A program made the position numbers and the translations under genes. A model generated the notes under the pieces. That model did no database searches and was not told the origin of the DNA. It worked only from the letters and a program-made list of their open reading frames with translations. This document shows positions 40,553-49,219 of a DNA stretch of 64,000 bases, piece by piece (the stretch's first letter is position 1; each line of letters opens with the position of its first letter). This DNA is from Nitrosomonas sp. PY1 (GTDB lineage Bacteria; Pseudomonadota; Gammaproteobacteria; Burkholderiales; Nitrosomonadaceae), in contig NZ_BQXC01000001.1 in assembly GCF_022836435.1 (NCBI RefSeq), forward strand, positions 2,554,121 to 2,618,120, in the 5' to 3' direction.

Positions 40553-41137
40553 ATGAAATACCATAGACGGAAAATTCAAAAAAAATCTTTATTATCCTTA
40601 ACTGCAATTTTGTTGATAACAACATGGTTAAGCAGTAAAAGTATACCGGGCACCGCAGAACAACAAAGCCACGCACCCGGACACATGGATACTCAAAATT
40701 GGATAAGTTACGTTGATCCCAAAAAGCAATTTCGGTTAAGTTACCCCGGTGATTTTATAGCTCGCGAACGTAACTCTCGTGAATTACTAAAATTTACACC
40801 CGTACCTGAACACGCTGTTTATTTTATGAATCCTCATACGGCATCAGGACAGCTTTCCGGTATAGAACCAGCCGATTTAGAACTCAAAGTCTATCGTATG
40901 ATTCACTCACACCTATCTTTAAAAGATTGGCTTAGAAATTCGAGTTTATCGCCTGAAATGGATGGCGACGTCATTAAAAACTTCCAAACAAAGCATATTA
41001 ATGGACTAGAGGTTTGCGGTGCTACTATGGTTTTTCCAGGCTGTTCAATCTATATCTTACATACTCGCTTTATTTTTCAGCTGACACCGGGATCACGAGC
41101 AGGTCAAATAATGATAGAAAGTTTCGAATTCCTTTAA
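40553..41137 (+). CDS. Membrane-anchored protein paired with the secreted protease
   Basis: A 194-residue protein with a basic N-terminus (MKYHRRKIQKK), one hydrophobic segment (about 11-28) and an outward-facing domain. The mature domain opens WISYVDPKKQFRLSYPGDF, a pattern seen in PsbP-like and related small lipoprotein domains, but I cannot assign a family firmly. Two cysteines (C in LEVCGATM and FPGCSIY) could form a disulfide. It lies 47 bases after protease copy 2, and a broken copy follows protease copy 1, so a protease anchor, inhibitor or substrate role is plausible inference. Confidence 0.65.
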   Translation: MKYHRRKIQKKSLLSLTAILLITTWLSSKSIPGTAEQQSHAPGHMDTQNWISYVDPKKQFRLSYPGDFIARERNSRELLKFTPVPEHAVYFMNPHTASGQLSGIEPADLELKVYRMIHSHLSLKDWLRNSSLSPEMDGDVIKNFQTKHINGLEVCGATMVFPGCSIYILHTRFIFQLTPGSRAGQIMIESFEFL

Positions 41138-41210
41138 TCGATTAAGATTAATTGTAAAAAAATTACTTGTCGCAATAATTTCACTTCATATGATTATCAA
41201 TCAATACTTC

Positions 41211-41299
41211 GAGACCTTTGCAAAACCTTATTTCTTGAAATTTAATATCAATAAAAACAGTAACCTGAAGATGCACCAAAGGGCTTTTGCAAAGGTCTC
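41211..41299. mobile_element. MITE-like element with 15-bp terminal inverted repeats and 5-bp target duplication
   Basis: An 89-base element has perfect inverted ends, GAGACCTTTGCAAAA (41211-41225) and TTTTGCAAAGGTCTC (41285-41299). The same five bases, ACTTC, flank it directly on both sides (41206-41210 and 41300-41304), as expected for a target-site duplication. It has no coding capacity, so it would move only with a transposase in trans. The ends recall those of IS5-type elements, but I have not matched them to a named IS. Confidence 0.75.
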
Positions 41300-41395
41300 A
41301 CTTCGATTTTTTTGCAAGTCCAACACTACTATGTTATAAAACTTGAATCAGCTCATACGTTTGAAAGATGCTCCAAAGGATTCTAACGTTTCAAA

Positions 41396-41851
41396 ATGCG
41401 TTATTGGTTAATGAAATCGGAACCGGCTGAATTTAGTATCGATGATTTGGCTGCCTTAGTTCCGCAAACAATAGCGTGGGAAGGTATACGTAACTACCAA
41501 GCACGCAATTTTATGCATCGCCAAATGAGTGTTGGTGATAATGCTTTTTTCTATCACTCTTGCTGCAAACAACCGGGTATTGTTGGCACCATAATTGTAA
41601 GTCGGCTAGCTTATCCGGACGCTACGCAGTTTAATCCCAGCAGCAAATACTTCGATCCAAAATCTAACCGGGACAATCCACGATGGTTTAATGTCGATAT
41701 TACACTAAAGCAGAAAACTCGACTTGTACCAATTAAAGAACTGAGGCAATATCCTGAATTACAAAATATGCGCGTCTTGCAAACCGGCAATCGCTTATCC
41801 ATTACCCCTGTCGACCCACGAGAATGGCAATTCATCGTGTCAATCCTATAG
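41396..41851 (+). CDS. EVE domain-containing protein
   Basis: A 151-residue EVE (PUA-like) domain protein, related to human THYN1. Characteristic parts are YWLMKSEPAEFS at the start, WEGIRNYQARNFM, VGDNAFFYHS and GNRLSITPVDP at the end. The fold binds modified bases in DNA or RNA, but the bacterial function of such stand-alone proteins is not established. Length covers just the domain. It starts at an ATG at 41396 with no strong ribosome-binding site. The TauE/SafE gene follows after 55 bases on the same strand. Confidence 0.9.
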   Translation: MRYWLMKSEPAEFSIDDLAALVPQTIAWEGIRNYQARNFMHRQMSVGDNAFFYHSCCKQPGIVGTIIVSRLAYPDATQFNPSSKYFDPKSNRDNPRWFNVDITLKQKTRLVPIKELRQYPELQNMRVLQTGNRLSITPVDPREWQFIVSIL

Positions 41852-41906
41852 TAACGGAGACAGATAAATCGCCTTCCTTTCAAATACAGCGCAATTCATT
41901 TTAGCC

Positions 41907-42719
41907 ATGGAATGGTGGAACATTTATCTGCTTTATCTACTTATAGCCGGTGCTTTTGTCGGTTTCTTCGCCGGACTTCTTGGTATCGGCGGCGGCCTGA
42001 TCATTGTGCCTGTACTCATCACGCTTTTCACCGCACAAAACTTCCCTGCAAACAGTATTTCTCATGTGGCATTAGGTACCACTATGGCGACCATCCTATT
42101 TACTTCGATCAGCAGCTTGTACGCGCACTATCGCCACAATGCTGTGCAATGGAACATTGTCATATCCATGACACCAGGTATTTTTCTAGGCACACTGATG
42201 GGTACAGTTTTGGTAAGCTCACTAACAGGCAATACCCTAAACACCATTTTTGTTATTTTCATTTTTTCCGTTGCCACACAAATGCTATTGCAGTTTCGCC
42301 CTAGAGCAATGTTTCAGCTTCCGGGAAAAATCGGCTTATTTTTCGCCGGCGGATTGATTGGTGGAATATCCAGTTTAGTTGCCATCGGTGGTGGTTTGCT
42401 TTCAGTGTCATTCCTAACCATGTGCCAAGTTAAGATACAACATGCTATTGGCACTGCCGCAGCAATTGGTTTTCCAATAGCTCTTGCGGGTACAATTGGC
42501 TATGCCGCTAATGAAATTCTTCATCCAGGCTTAGAGTTACCCAAATATAGCTTAGGCTATATCTATTTACCCGCATTAGCTTGTCTCGTATTAACCAGTT
42601 CATTGACTGCCCCCATAGGAGCCAAGATGACTTACTCCATGAAAACATCAATACTTAAAACAATCTTTATCGCATTGTTGTACTGTATAGGAATTAAAAT
42701 GCTAATAGACCTAGTATGA
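41907..42719 (+). CDS. TauE/SafE family sulfite/anion exporter-like membrane protein
   Basis: A 270-residue inner-membrane protein with about eight hydrophobic segments in two repeated halves. Each half carries the glycine-rich family motif, GFFAGLLGIGGGLIIVPVL near residue 20 and GISSLVAIGGGLLSVSFL near 155. The family exports sulfite, sulfoacetate or related anions, or imports them in some cases. With sulfite reductase in the same region a sulfur role is tempting, but they are 34 kb apart and the link is unproven. Confidence 0.85.
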   Translation: MEWWNIYLLYLLIAGAFVGFFAGLLGIGGGLIIVPVLITLFTAQNFPANSISHVALGTTMATILFTSISSLYAHYRHNAVQWNIVISMTPGIFLGTLMGTVLVSSLTGNTLNTIFVIFIFSVATQMLLQFRPRAMFQLPGKIGLFFAGGLIGGISSLVAIGGGLLSVSFLTMCQVKIQHAIGTAAAIGFPIALAGTIGYAANEILHPGLELPKYSLGYIYLPALACLVLTSSLTAPIGAKMTYSMKTSILKTIFIALLYCIGIKMLIDLV

Positions 42720-42754
42720 TCAATCGTTAGTTTGTACTTCCACTAGGCTTTTTT
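42710..42754 (+). terminator. Probable terminator after the TauE/SafE gene
   Basis: CCTAGT (42710-42715, overlapping the end of the gene) pairs with ACTAGG (42742-42747), and six T residues follow at 42749-42754. The stem is short and the loop long. Confidence 0.4.
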
Positions 42755-42875
42755 ATGTTTTCAAACATAACTGAAACCATAATATTTGTTTGAATAGCAT
42801 ACAACGATAGTCAAGCAATGCTTCCCAATTCATATTAAAATCGCGCCTTCTAACCTGCCTCAGAAATATTTAGTT

Positions 42876-43706
42876 ATGCATCCAATGCTTATGATCGCTG
42901 TTAAAGCAGCTCGCCGCGCTGGCAAAATTATCAATCAAGCCTCTCAAAGTATCGATCTGCTTACAGTAACCAAGAAATCTCACAGCGATTATGTTAGCGA
43001 AGTTGATCGGGCAGCAGAAGATGCAATTCTCGATGTACTAAAAGCAGCTTATCCAGATCATGCAATTTTGGCGGAAGAAAGCGGTCAGCAAGGCAATCGG
43101 AATAAATCTGATTACTTGTGGATTATAGATCCCCTTGACGGCACGACTAATTTTTTACATGGCTTTCCAAAATATTCAGTATCAATTGGTTTAGCCTATC
43201 GCGGCGTACTAACGCATGCAGTCGTTTATGACCCGGTGATGAATGAATTATTTACTGCTAGCAAGGGTGCCGGTGCTTATATGAATGATCGCCGTATTCG
43301 CGTTAGCAAACGCATTCGATTAGAAGATTGCTTGATTGGCACAGGCTTCCCATTTCGCGACTTAACTCATGCGAATGCGTATTTCGGCATGTTTAAAGAA
43401 ATCGTTCCACGTACTGCTGGTATTCGAAGACCTGGATCTGCTTCACTAGATTTGTGCTATGTCGCATGTGGACGCTATGATGGTTTTTGGGAAATTGGCT
43501 TAGCCCCCTGGGATATGGCTGCAGGCTGCTTGCTGATTACCGAAGCGGGCGGATTAGTCGGTGATTTGGAGGGTAACAATAAACACTTACAGAGTGGCCA
43601 AATTGTAGCAGCAAACCCAAAAATATTTTCGCAATTAATCCAAACTATTGCACCACACTTAACTCCAGAATTGATTGACGCGCAGCGTAACGCAGTAGAT
43701 TTCTAA
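42876..43706 (+). CDS. suhB: Inositol-1-monophosphatase family protein SuhB
   Basis: A 276-residue Mg-dependent phosphatase. Metal-binding motifs are complete: EESG near residue 68, [14 protein letters not shown] (about 86-99) and WDMAAG (about 211-216). SuhB-type proteins dephosphorylate inositol phosphate and, in enterobacteria, also act in rRNA transcription antitermination. Which role applies here cannot be told. It is convergent with amoD, with a hairpin between them, so it is not part of the amo transcript. Confidence 0.92.
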   Translation: MHPMLMIAVKAARRAGKIINQASQSIDLLTVTKKSHSDYVSEVDRAAEDAILDVLKAAYPDHAILAEESGQQGNRNKSDYLWIIDPLDGTTNFLHGFPKYSVSIGLAYRGVLTHAVVYDPVMNELFTASKGAGAYMNDRRIRVSKRIRLEDCLIGTGFPFRDLTHANAYFGMFKEIVPRTAGIRRPGSASLDLCYVACGRYDGFWEIGLAPWDMAAGCLLITEAGGLVGDLEGNNKHLQSGQIVAANPKIFSQLIQTIAPHLTPELIDAQRNAVDF

Positions 43707-43717
43707 AAACTTACATC

Positions 43718-43764
43718 AAAAAAGCCATATAAGCACTCTCCTGCTTTGTAGCGAGAGGAGTGCT
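43718..43764 (-). terminator. Rho-independent terminator at the end of the amo locus
   Basis: Reading the minus strand, AGCACTC and GAGTGCT form the outer part of a hairpin spanning 43732-43764. Six T residues (A-run at 43718-43723 on the plus strand) follow a few bases later. It lies 20 bases after the amoD stop codon. Confidence 0.7.
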
Positions 43765-43784
43765 ATATCCCAAAACTCTATTCT

Positions 43785-44360
43785 TTAAGCTGCTGCGGAA
43801 TTATTCTTCTTTTTACGCATCAAGAAGAACGCTACCACGGCAATAACTAGCACAATAGGAGCAATAATGGCTGACTTCGGTGTAGGACGCCCTTCTCCGA
43901 CAGAAAACGGAAAACGTGATATATAGTCTTGTGCCCCACCCGTTACAGTGACCAACCCCACAAACTTACCCTTCTCTGGAAAGGTGTGATCCACTGAAAT
44001 CGATGCAGATGGATAGACTTTCGGTGGCAAATGAAACACCGTGATCTCATCCAAGTTTTCTTCCGATCCAGTATCTCGTATGATGCGAACCTCAGTAGTG
44101 AGCGGCCGTAATTCTTCTTGTATATAATCCAATGCAATTACGGTCTTGCCTACTTCCGGTATGTCTTCACAGAATTCTTCTTCCTGCGACAGTGGTTGGT
44201 ATCCAGTAAAATGCATCCGGTATGGCCCTACCGTCAAAACACACATGTCCTCCGCAAGTGCCAAGCCACCATGCGCTTGTACTTGCCCTGTCATTGCTAT
44301 TCCCGCTGTAAGTAATACTGCTAATAATGCTTGCTTTATTGTTGCGATTCTTCCTGACAT
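43785..44360 (-). CDS. amoD: AmoD (Orf5), copper-related membrane-anchored periplasmic protein of the amo locus
   Basis: A 191-residue protein with a signal peptide (cleavage near VQAHGG), a periplasmic domain and one C-terminal membrane helix (about 164-183) followed by basic RKKK. The mature start, AHGGLALAEDMC, and the later FCEDIPEVG are shared with AmoE. AmoD/PmoD proteins bind copper and support the monooxygenase, though their exact function is open. It is last in amoCAB-amoE-amoD, 79 bases after amoE. ACAGGAAG precedes the ATG. Confidence 0.9.
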   Translation of the reverse strand: MSGRIATIKQALLAVLLTAGIAMTGQVQAHGGLALAEDMCVLTVGPYRMHFTGYQPLSQEEEFCEDIPEVGKTVIALDYIQEELRPLTTEVRIIRDTGSEENLDEITVFHLPPKVYPSASISVDHTFPEKGKFVGLVTVTGGAQDYISRFPFSVGEGRPTPKSAIIAPIVLVIAVVAFFLMRKKKNNSAAA

Positions 44361-44439
44361 TATTAATCTTCCTGTTGTTAATGTATTAGTTGCTTTGTTA
44401 ATCTCAGTTCTCTTACTCTTACCTAATGCTGATGATTCT

Positions 44440-45024
44440 CTAATTTTTTTTTGATCCCCGGTTGGCCAACCAGCTTCTAAACCGTTTCGATTTGAAAAGT
44501 TTATACCCTAGCAGCGTCGTAAGCAATAACGCCACAATCGGTCCAATCGATGCCCTAAATACATTGGCATAATTGACCATTTCTACCCGTAAGTGGTATT
44601 CATAATTGAGCGGCGGAACCCCTTCGGCTGTGATTAGCACCAGATATTTCCCTTGATCGAAACTGCTTTGTGTACTAATGACGCCATCTTCGTATAATGC
44701 AGGTTGAATATGCTTTACCGTTTCACCTTCATTAACGCTGCTGCCTTTGACTATTTTGATCCCTATCGGCATATCCCGTAGCGATGGATCAACCAAATCT
44801 ATTACCAATATGCTGTTGCCTATCTTTGGTATGTCGGTGCAGTAGTGTCCTTCTTCATCAATCTGCGGTTGATAGGTGCTTAAGTGAATCATATTCTCGC
44901 CAATTCGACGCATACAACTGTCTTCTTCTATCGCTACTTTACCATGTGCTTGTACTGTACTTGTATAAAATACCATGGCAAAAATAAATACAGAAATCCC
45001 TGTCCATATTTTCTGCCTAGTCAC
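44440..45024 (-). CDS. amoE: AmoE (Orf4), paralogue of AmoD
   Basis: A 194-residue exported protein with the same plan as AmoD: signal peptide ending near VQAHGK, a periplasmic domain with EEDSC and YCTDIPKIG, and a C-terminal membrane helix (about 165-183). I chose the GTG at 45024 because AGGAGG lies seven bases upstream and the signal peptide then starts correctly. An upstream in-frame ATG gives 15 extra residues before it. It follows the amoB terminator, so it is either read through at low level or has its own promoter. Role: auxiliary to ammonia monooxygenase. Confidence 0.9.
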   Translation of the reverse strand: MTRQKIWTGISVFIFAMVFYTSTVQAHGKVAIEEDSCMRRIGENMIHLSTYQPQIDEEGHYCTDIPKIGNSILVIDLVDPSLRDMPIGIKIVKGSSVNEGETVKHIQPALYEDGVISTQSSFDQGKYLVLITAEGVPPLNYEYHLRVEMVNYANVFRASIGPIVALLLTTLLGYKLFKSKRFRSWLANRGSKKN

Positions 45025-45119
45025 AACAGATCCTCCTGTGCTTAAGTACTTTATTTTTCTTATTTGCATCTAGTACTTTCGTTTATATTTTCTTTCTTCT
45101 ATTTTTCTCTTACATCGAT

Positions 45120-45165
45120 AAAAACGCCGGTACCCTATCTGTCTTTCGACAGCGGTGTACCGGCG
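45120..45165 (-). terminator. Strong rho-independent terminator between amoB and amoE
   Basis: On the minus strand CGCCGGTAC pairs perfectly with GTACCGGCG (45157-45165 with 45125-45133). A second stem CTGTC-GAAA-GACAG sits inside the loop, and five T residues follow the stem (45120-45124). It lies about 35 bases after the amoB stop codon. Confidence 0.88.
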
Positions 45166-45199
45166 CTTTGTGTTTAAACCTAAACCAATCTATCTTCGA

Positions 45200-46462
45200 T
45201 TATAGTTTGGTAAACACTGGAATAACGGCTCCCGCAATACTGTTAATATAACGTGTACCACTGTCATCCCAAGTCATCAGCAATCCACCAAAACGGCTTT
45301 CAGGATCACCCAATAACGCCATCAAACGTTGTACTTCCCATAACGCATCTTTGGCTTCCATCTTAACTTCACGTGTTTCACCAGGTTGAATCGCTCTGTC
45401 ATCATCCATCGATAAACCAGTCGCAACCAATTCTCTCGGATAGTCCGGATCTAAATGTGTTTGACCCAGTTTGTTAACAAAACGAACACCCGCTGTAGTG
45501 AACTCCCCAATACTAACCGGTGAGTCACCATTGTTGGTAATTTCCATCGTAACGCGCAACGCACGTCCAGGTACGTCATAGTTCGCATGCGTAACTTTAA
45601 TCGCTACCGGATTCGGTGCAATCGGTAATGGCTCTACTTTAGATTCACCCGCTTGAATCGGTACCGTGTACGGATGAACCGTTTCTGTATAACGATATCC
45701 ACCCCATACAATCGCACAGGTCAGAATCGCCATCGCAAGACCAAATTTCCTGTCCGTCGGTGATGTCAGCAATTCGTCTCCATACGCCAACAATACCCGA
45801 CTACGTGGCAAGAACATCGGTTTCGCTACAAAGTAGCCAATCCAGAAGCAGCCAAGACCCAACCATACCAAGTGCCAGAATACACCATTGCTGAAATTGA
45901 AAGTTTCCAGATCAATGTTTTTACCCGTTAATGTGGTAATCGGATTGGTAAAGTCATCCCAGCTACCTGAAATGTTCATCCAAGATGCAGGACCTGCAAT
46001 CGGACCCGCGTCTTTCACGTTTACCATCGCATGCATATGATGGCGTCCAGGTATCCGTGCTTTCAGTTTCACTTCAAATTCATAGTCGCGTCCAATTTCT
46101 AACGGACCTGATATGAAGGTCGGGTGACCATTTAACTTGGTGCTCAAGCGTACAAACACCGGACTCGGACTGCCCACGTTAAAAAACGCACGTCCAGGCT
46201 TACCTACCGCACGTGGCCAATCTTCTGCCAAGTGAAATTTACCAGTCATCGTAGCAATGTCGTTCACTTTCGTGACTTTCGGTTGCCATTTCATGTCATA
46301 CCACTGAATACTACGCATCCGAAGAAACGGCTCTTGCGAACGTTCACCATGTGCCGATGCCGTTTTTACATCAGCGCCCAACGTCAGCGCTAATGATGCC
46401 GCACCTATCGCAGCTCCGTAAAGACCTAACACGCCTAGTTTAAAAATGCTTTTCATATTCAT
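45200..46462 (-). CDS. amoB: Ammonia monooxygenase subunit B
   Basis: A 420-residue subunit of the membrane-bound copper monooxygenase that oxidises ammonia to hydroxylamine. A signal peptide ends at TASA before HGERSQEP, and this N-terminal His plus the HHMHAM pair near residue 140 are the ligands of the copper site in the soluble cupredoxin-like region. Two membrane helices (about 190-210 and 236-255) separate the two periplasmic domains. Its ATG shares a base with the amoA stop codon, so translation is coupled. A strong terminator follows. Confidence 0.97.
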   Translation of the reverse strand: MNMKSIFKLGVLGLYGAAIGAASLALTLGADVKTASAHGERSQEPFLRMRSIQWYDMKWQPKVTKVNDIATMTGKFHLAEDWPRAVGKPGRAFFNVGSPSPVFVRLSTKLNGHPTFISGPLEIGRDYEFEVKLKARIPGRHHMHAMVNVKDAGPIAGPASWMNISGSWDDFTNPITTLTGKNIDLETFNFSNGVFWHLVWLGLGCFWIGYFVAKPMFLPRSRVLLAYGDELLTSPTDRKFGLAMAILTCAIVWGGYRYTETVHPYTVPIQAGESKVEPLPIAPNPVAIKVTHANYDVPGRALRVTMEITNNGDSPVSIGEFTTAGVRFVNKLGQTHLDPDYPRELVATGLSMDDDRAIQPGETREVKMEAKDALWEVQRLMALLGDPESRFGGLLMTWDDSGTRYINSIAGAVIPVFTKL

Positions 46463-47286
46463 TATTTGATCCCCTGTGCAAAGCCTTTTTCACCAAAAGC
46501 AGTTACGTCATTCTTCATAGAAATACGTCCTCTTTCACCTTTAACATAGTAGAAAGCGGTGCAGTAAACTTTACCAAAATACCACCATACGCAGAACATC
46601 AACATCGATACGAATGCCGAGAAGAACGCAGCAATAACCGTCGTGTGACCACCAAACGTACGCAATGAACCTTGCTCAATTAAACGCACATATTCCGGTG
46701 TACCAGTACGTACATACAAGAAACCCGTGTAGTCAGCAACTGATAACAGTACGCCTTCTACTACCACTGGTAAGTGGGTCGGGCCAAATATCGGCCAGTT
46801 GCCTGGGTAGAAAAACAATCCCCAGAATCCACCACCTAATAACGCGGTTATCAACCAGTTACCTGTCAACAACATGATCGTATCCAACATCAATGCGCCA
46901 GGAATCATGGTCGATGGCAGTACAAAGTTGAGTGGATAGTGTGACCACCAGTAAAATCCCCAGTAACGGGTTAACCATTCACCTACCAACAGGCACACGA
47001 TACACAGTGTCGCGCCAAAAGGCAGACGGTAGTTTACCCACAAATAGTACATCAATGCCGCACAATACATAACGCCCACAATCGGGGTTACTACCGGCCA
47101 CCATTGACGATCTTTCCAATCAAGCCAAAAATCCCAGTCACCTGCCAACAGCATAAAGTGCATGTGGAATGTTCCTACCAACAGAATACACAGAATCGGA
47201 AAATACACCGCATCAATGTATCTCGACATCCTTACCGCTTCCGGTGGCATCTTGGCCGCCGCTATAATTTCGTCTGTTCTACTCAC
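46462..47286 (-). CDS. amoA: Ammonia monooxygenase subunit A
   Basis: A 274-residue integral membrane subunit with about six to seven helices, the standard marker of ammonia oxidisers. Conserved stretches include [43 protein letters not shown] and [15 protein letters not shown], all typical of beta-proteobacterial AmoA and not of PmoA. The start is GTG (MSRTDEI...), with GGAGGG four bases upstream. It follows amoC after 174 bases that contain a perfect hairpin. Confidence 0.97.
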   Translation of the reverse strand: MSRTDEIIAAAKMPPEAVRMSRYIDAVYFPILCILLVGTFHMHFMLLAGDWDFWLDWKDRQWWPVVTPIVGVMYCAALMYYLWVNYRLPFGATLCIVCLLVGEWLTRYWGFYWWSHYPLNFVLPSTMIPGALMLDTIMLLTGNWLITALLGGGFWGLFFYPGNWPIFGPTHLPVVVEGVLLSVADYTGFLYVRTGTPEYVRLIEQGSLRTFGGHTTVIAAFFSAFVSMLMFCVWWYFGKVYCTAFYYVKGERGRISMKNDVTAFGEKGFAQGIK

Positions 47287-47357
47287 TAGACCCTCCCTAT
47301 ATTCATTTTATTTAAATTCATAGACCCAATTTCCTCGCGCCTATTTATTCTTTTCTT

Positions 47358-47402
47358 ACGCTAGCCTCGTAGATTATTTCCCCTAGCCTACGAGACTAAC
47401 GT
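47358..47402 (-). promoter_or_regulatory. Stable RNA hairpin in the amoC-amoA intercistronic region
   Basis: Fifteen-base arms at 47358-47372 and 47388-47402 pair with a 15-base loop. In the minus-strand transcript the two non-Watson-Crick positions are both G-U, so the RNA stem is unbroken, while the opposite strand would have two C-A mismatches. No T-run follows. A role as processing site, stabiliser of the amoC segment or attenuator is inferred. Confidence 0.7.
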
Positions 47403-47460
47403 ACCCACTTCACCGAAAGTCCCTTCGTCGCCTAACGAAAAACTCCGATGTGCTCCTTAT

Positions 47461-48270
47461 TTAAGGAACGATGCGGTTATTCAGAATTTCTCTGCTAGCA
47501 TTGTTCCAGGTTACATCGGTCAGGTTTGAATAACGGGTAATGATTTGTGCTGCAATTCCACCCGAAAATAAACCAGCCCAACCCAGAATCACAAAGCCCC
47601 AGTGTAATGGCGCGCTAAACAATTCTTCCATGAACCAGAATGCATGTCCCCATTCGTTCAACCCTACGTTCGGCAGAATCATCAATGGACCAGCAATTGC
47701 CATCACCAACGGGAAGGATGTGCCACGGCTATACAGCGGCAGACGGGTCATCGCATACAAGTATGACGCTACACCACATACAATGTACATCGGGAACGAA
47801 CCGTAAAATACCACTACGTGACTTGGCGTAAAGCTCGTGTCACGAATAATCACTTGGTGCCAAGATGCGTCTTGTTCCGTAAAGAAACTTCCGCCCCAGT
47901 AAACACCAAACAAATAAACACCCAACCACATCATCCAGTAAAAATAACGTTTGATCTCCAGCTTGGTGTCCAAATTGTCTAATTGCTCTTTCGTATCACG
48001 AGTCTTCAGAATCCAACCCCATGTCACTAACCCAAACAGCGGCATCAGTGTCATGTGTACTCGCCACAGACCCATCCATACCTTGTCAAACTCAGGTTCC
48101 ATCGAATCCATTCCATGCGAATATGCAAATGTCCTTTGATACCATATCCAAAATATCGCTACCAATAACATCGTCAGCATGCCTAATTTGTAGTACTTTG
48201 AGTCATACCACAGCGACATGTCATAATCAGCACTCTTACTCGCACTACTCGTGCCATACGTCGTTGCCAT
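47461..48270 (-). CDS. amoC: Ammonia monooxygenase subunit C
   Basis: A 269-residue integral membrane subunit with about six helices. The copper-site triad D-x3-H-x12-H is seen as EQDASWHQ through TPSHVVVF near residues 140-160, matching the essential site of PmoC. The ATG has an essentially perfect Shine-Dalgarno, TAAGGAGGT, five bases upstream, consistent with very high expression. It is the first gene of amoCAB, followed by a 174-base spacer with a hairpin and then amoA. Beta-AOB usually carry more than one amoC, but only this operon copy is in the window. Confidence 0.97.
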   Translation of the reverse strand: MATTYGTSSASKSADYDMSLWYDSKYYKLGMLTMLLVAIFWIWYQRTFAYSHGMDSMEPEFDKVWMGLWRVHMTLMPLFGLVTWGWILKTRDTKEQLDNLDTKLEIKRYFYWMMWLGVYLFGVYWGGSFFTEQDASWHQVIIRDTSFTPSHVVVFYGSFPMYIVCGVASYLYAMTRLPLYSRGTSFPLVMAIAGPLMILPNVGLNEWGHAFWFMEELFSAPLHWGFVILGWAGLFSGGIAAQIITRYSNLTDVTWNNASREILNNRIVP

Positions 48271-48907
48271 ATCCTACCTCCTTACCGCTCTTCGTTAATT
48301 AAATATACTGCTCTCTCTTTTTTTATTACTTACTACCTAATTCTTCACGAATTATTCTATCTTCTACTGCTCTTATACTTAAATTTTTAGCAACTAAATC
48401 AGAGTATATTTCCCCCCAACCCAGCTACACCCTCCAGGCTAGTCGACATACCCCCAACTCGTCAAGAACTATTTGTCATAAAATATGTCCTATAAACTTA
48501 ACTTAATTACCCACCCCCCCCTAATTCCCCTTTATTTACAATAAATAAAAATCATATAAATCTTCACAATAAAATTACAATTACAAATTTATTGGTAATA
48601 ATTGACAAAATCTTAGCGAGAAGAGCGTTTATGCAAAAACCCAACTGTTCGAGCAGTTATTAATAAACTGTTTTATAAAGAATTAATTCGGCTCAGTAAA
48701 GATTTATTACAAAGAAGTATATCAATAAACAACCCCGTGACAACATGACAAAGGAAGTTATAAATCGATACCTAGGAAATTAATAGAAAACCCAGATTAA
48801 AAATTGAAATGTATTCCTATGAAATATCAGGATATCCAATAAAGCAAAAATGAATAAAACAACATAGTTTGCTCTTCGATATGAGAATTTGAGTTATCCT
48901 TAAGATT
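48271..48907 (-). promoter_or_regulatory. amoC upstream control region, including ribosome-binding site
   Basis: A 637-base non-coding region. The amoC ribosome-binding site is at 48276-48284. On the minus strand a TTGACG (-35-like, 48460-48465) stands 18 bases from a poor TAGCCT (48436-48441). A better -10-like TATACT at 48403-48408 has no clear -35. G-tracts cluster on the coding strand at about 48412-48455 and 48510-48530. The far half (48540-48907) is AT-rich and holds no recognisable gene. The exact start site is not assignable. Confidence 0.5.
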
Positions 48908-49135
48908 CTATTTTTTCTTCAAAAGAAAGATAAAGGTGCAGTCAGTTTCTGAAATTGATAACAATTCGTTGCCGGTATTATCAGAAAATACTTGAAAATC
49001 GATTATCGAGGCAGGGTCAGTCGTTATGACTTTCAGCAATTGCCCACTCGACATAGTAGATAATGACTGTTTAGTTCGCAAGATAGGCAAAGGGCATAAT
49101 AATCCACTTACGTTGAGTTCTTTATCAAAATCCAT
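48908..49135 (-). CDS. TusA-like (SirA/YedF) sulfur-carrier family protein
   Basis: A 75-residue protein with the TusA fold signature. LNVSGLLCPLPILRTKQSL holds the active-site cysteine at residue 14 in the C-P-x-P motif. Such proteins carry persulfide sulfur for tRNA thiolation or other sulfur transfer. No tusBCD partners are present, so assignment to TusA itself is not certain. It lies 84 bases downstream of the carboxypeptidase gene on the same strand and may be co-transcribed with it. Confidence 0.85.
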   Translation of the reverse strand: MDFDKELNVSGLLCPLPILRTKQSLSTMSSGQLLKVITTDPASIIDFQVFSDNTGNELLSISETDCTFIFLLKKK

Positions 49136-49219
49136 ATGAATGTTATCGGATTAAAATTACCCGAACTCGACTTATCTCCCTGATTAACTCGCATTAACCA
49201 AAAATAAAATAGTAAAACT

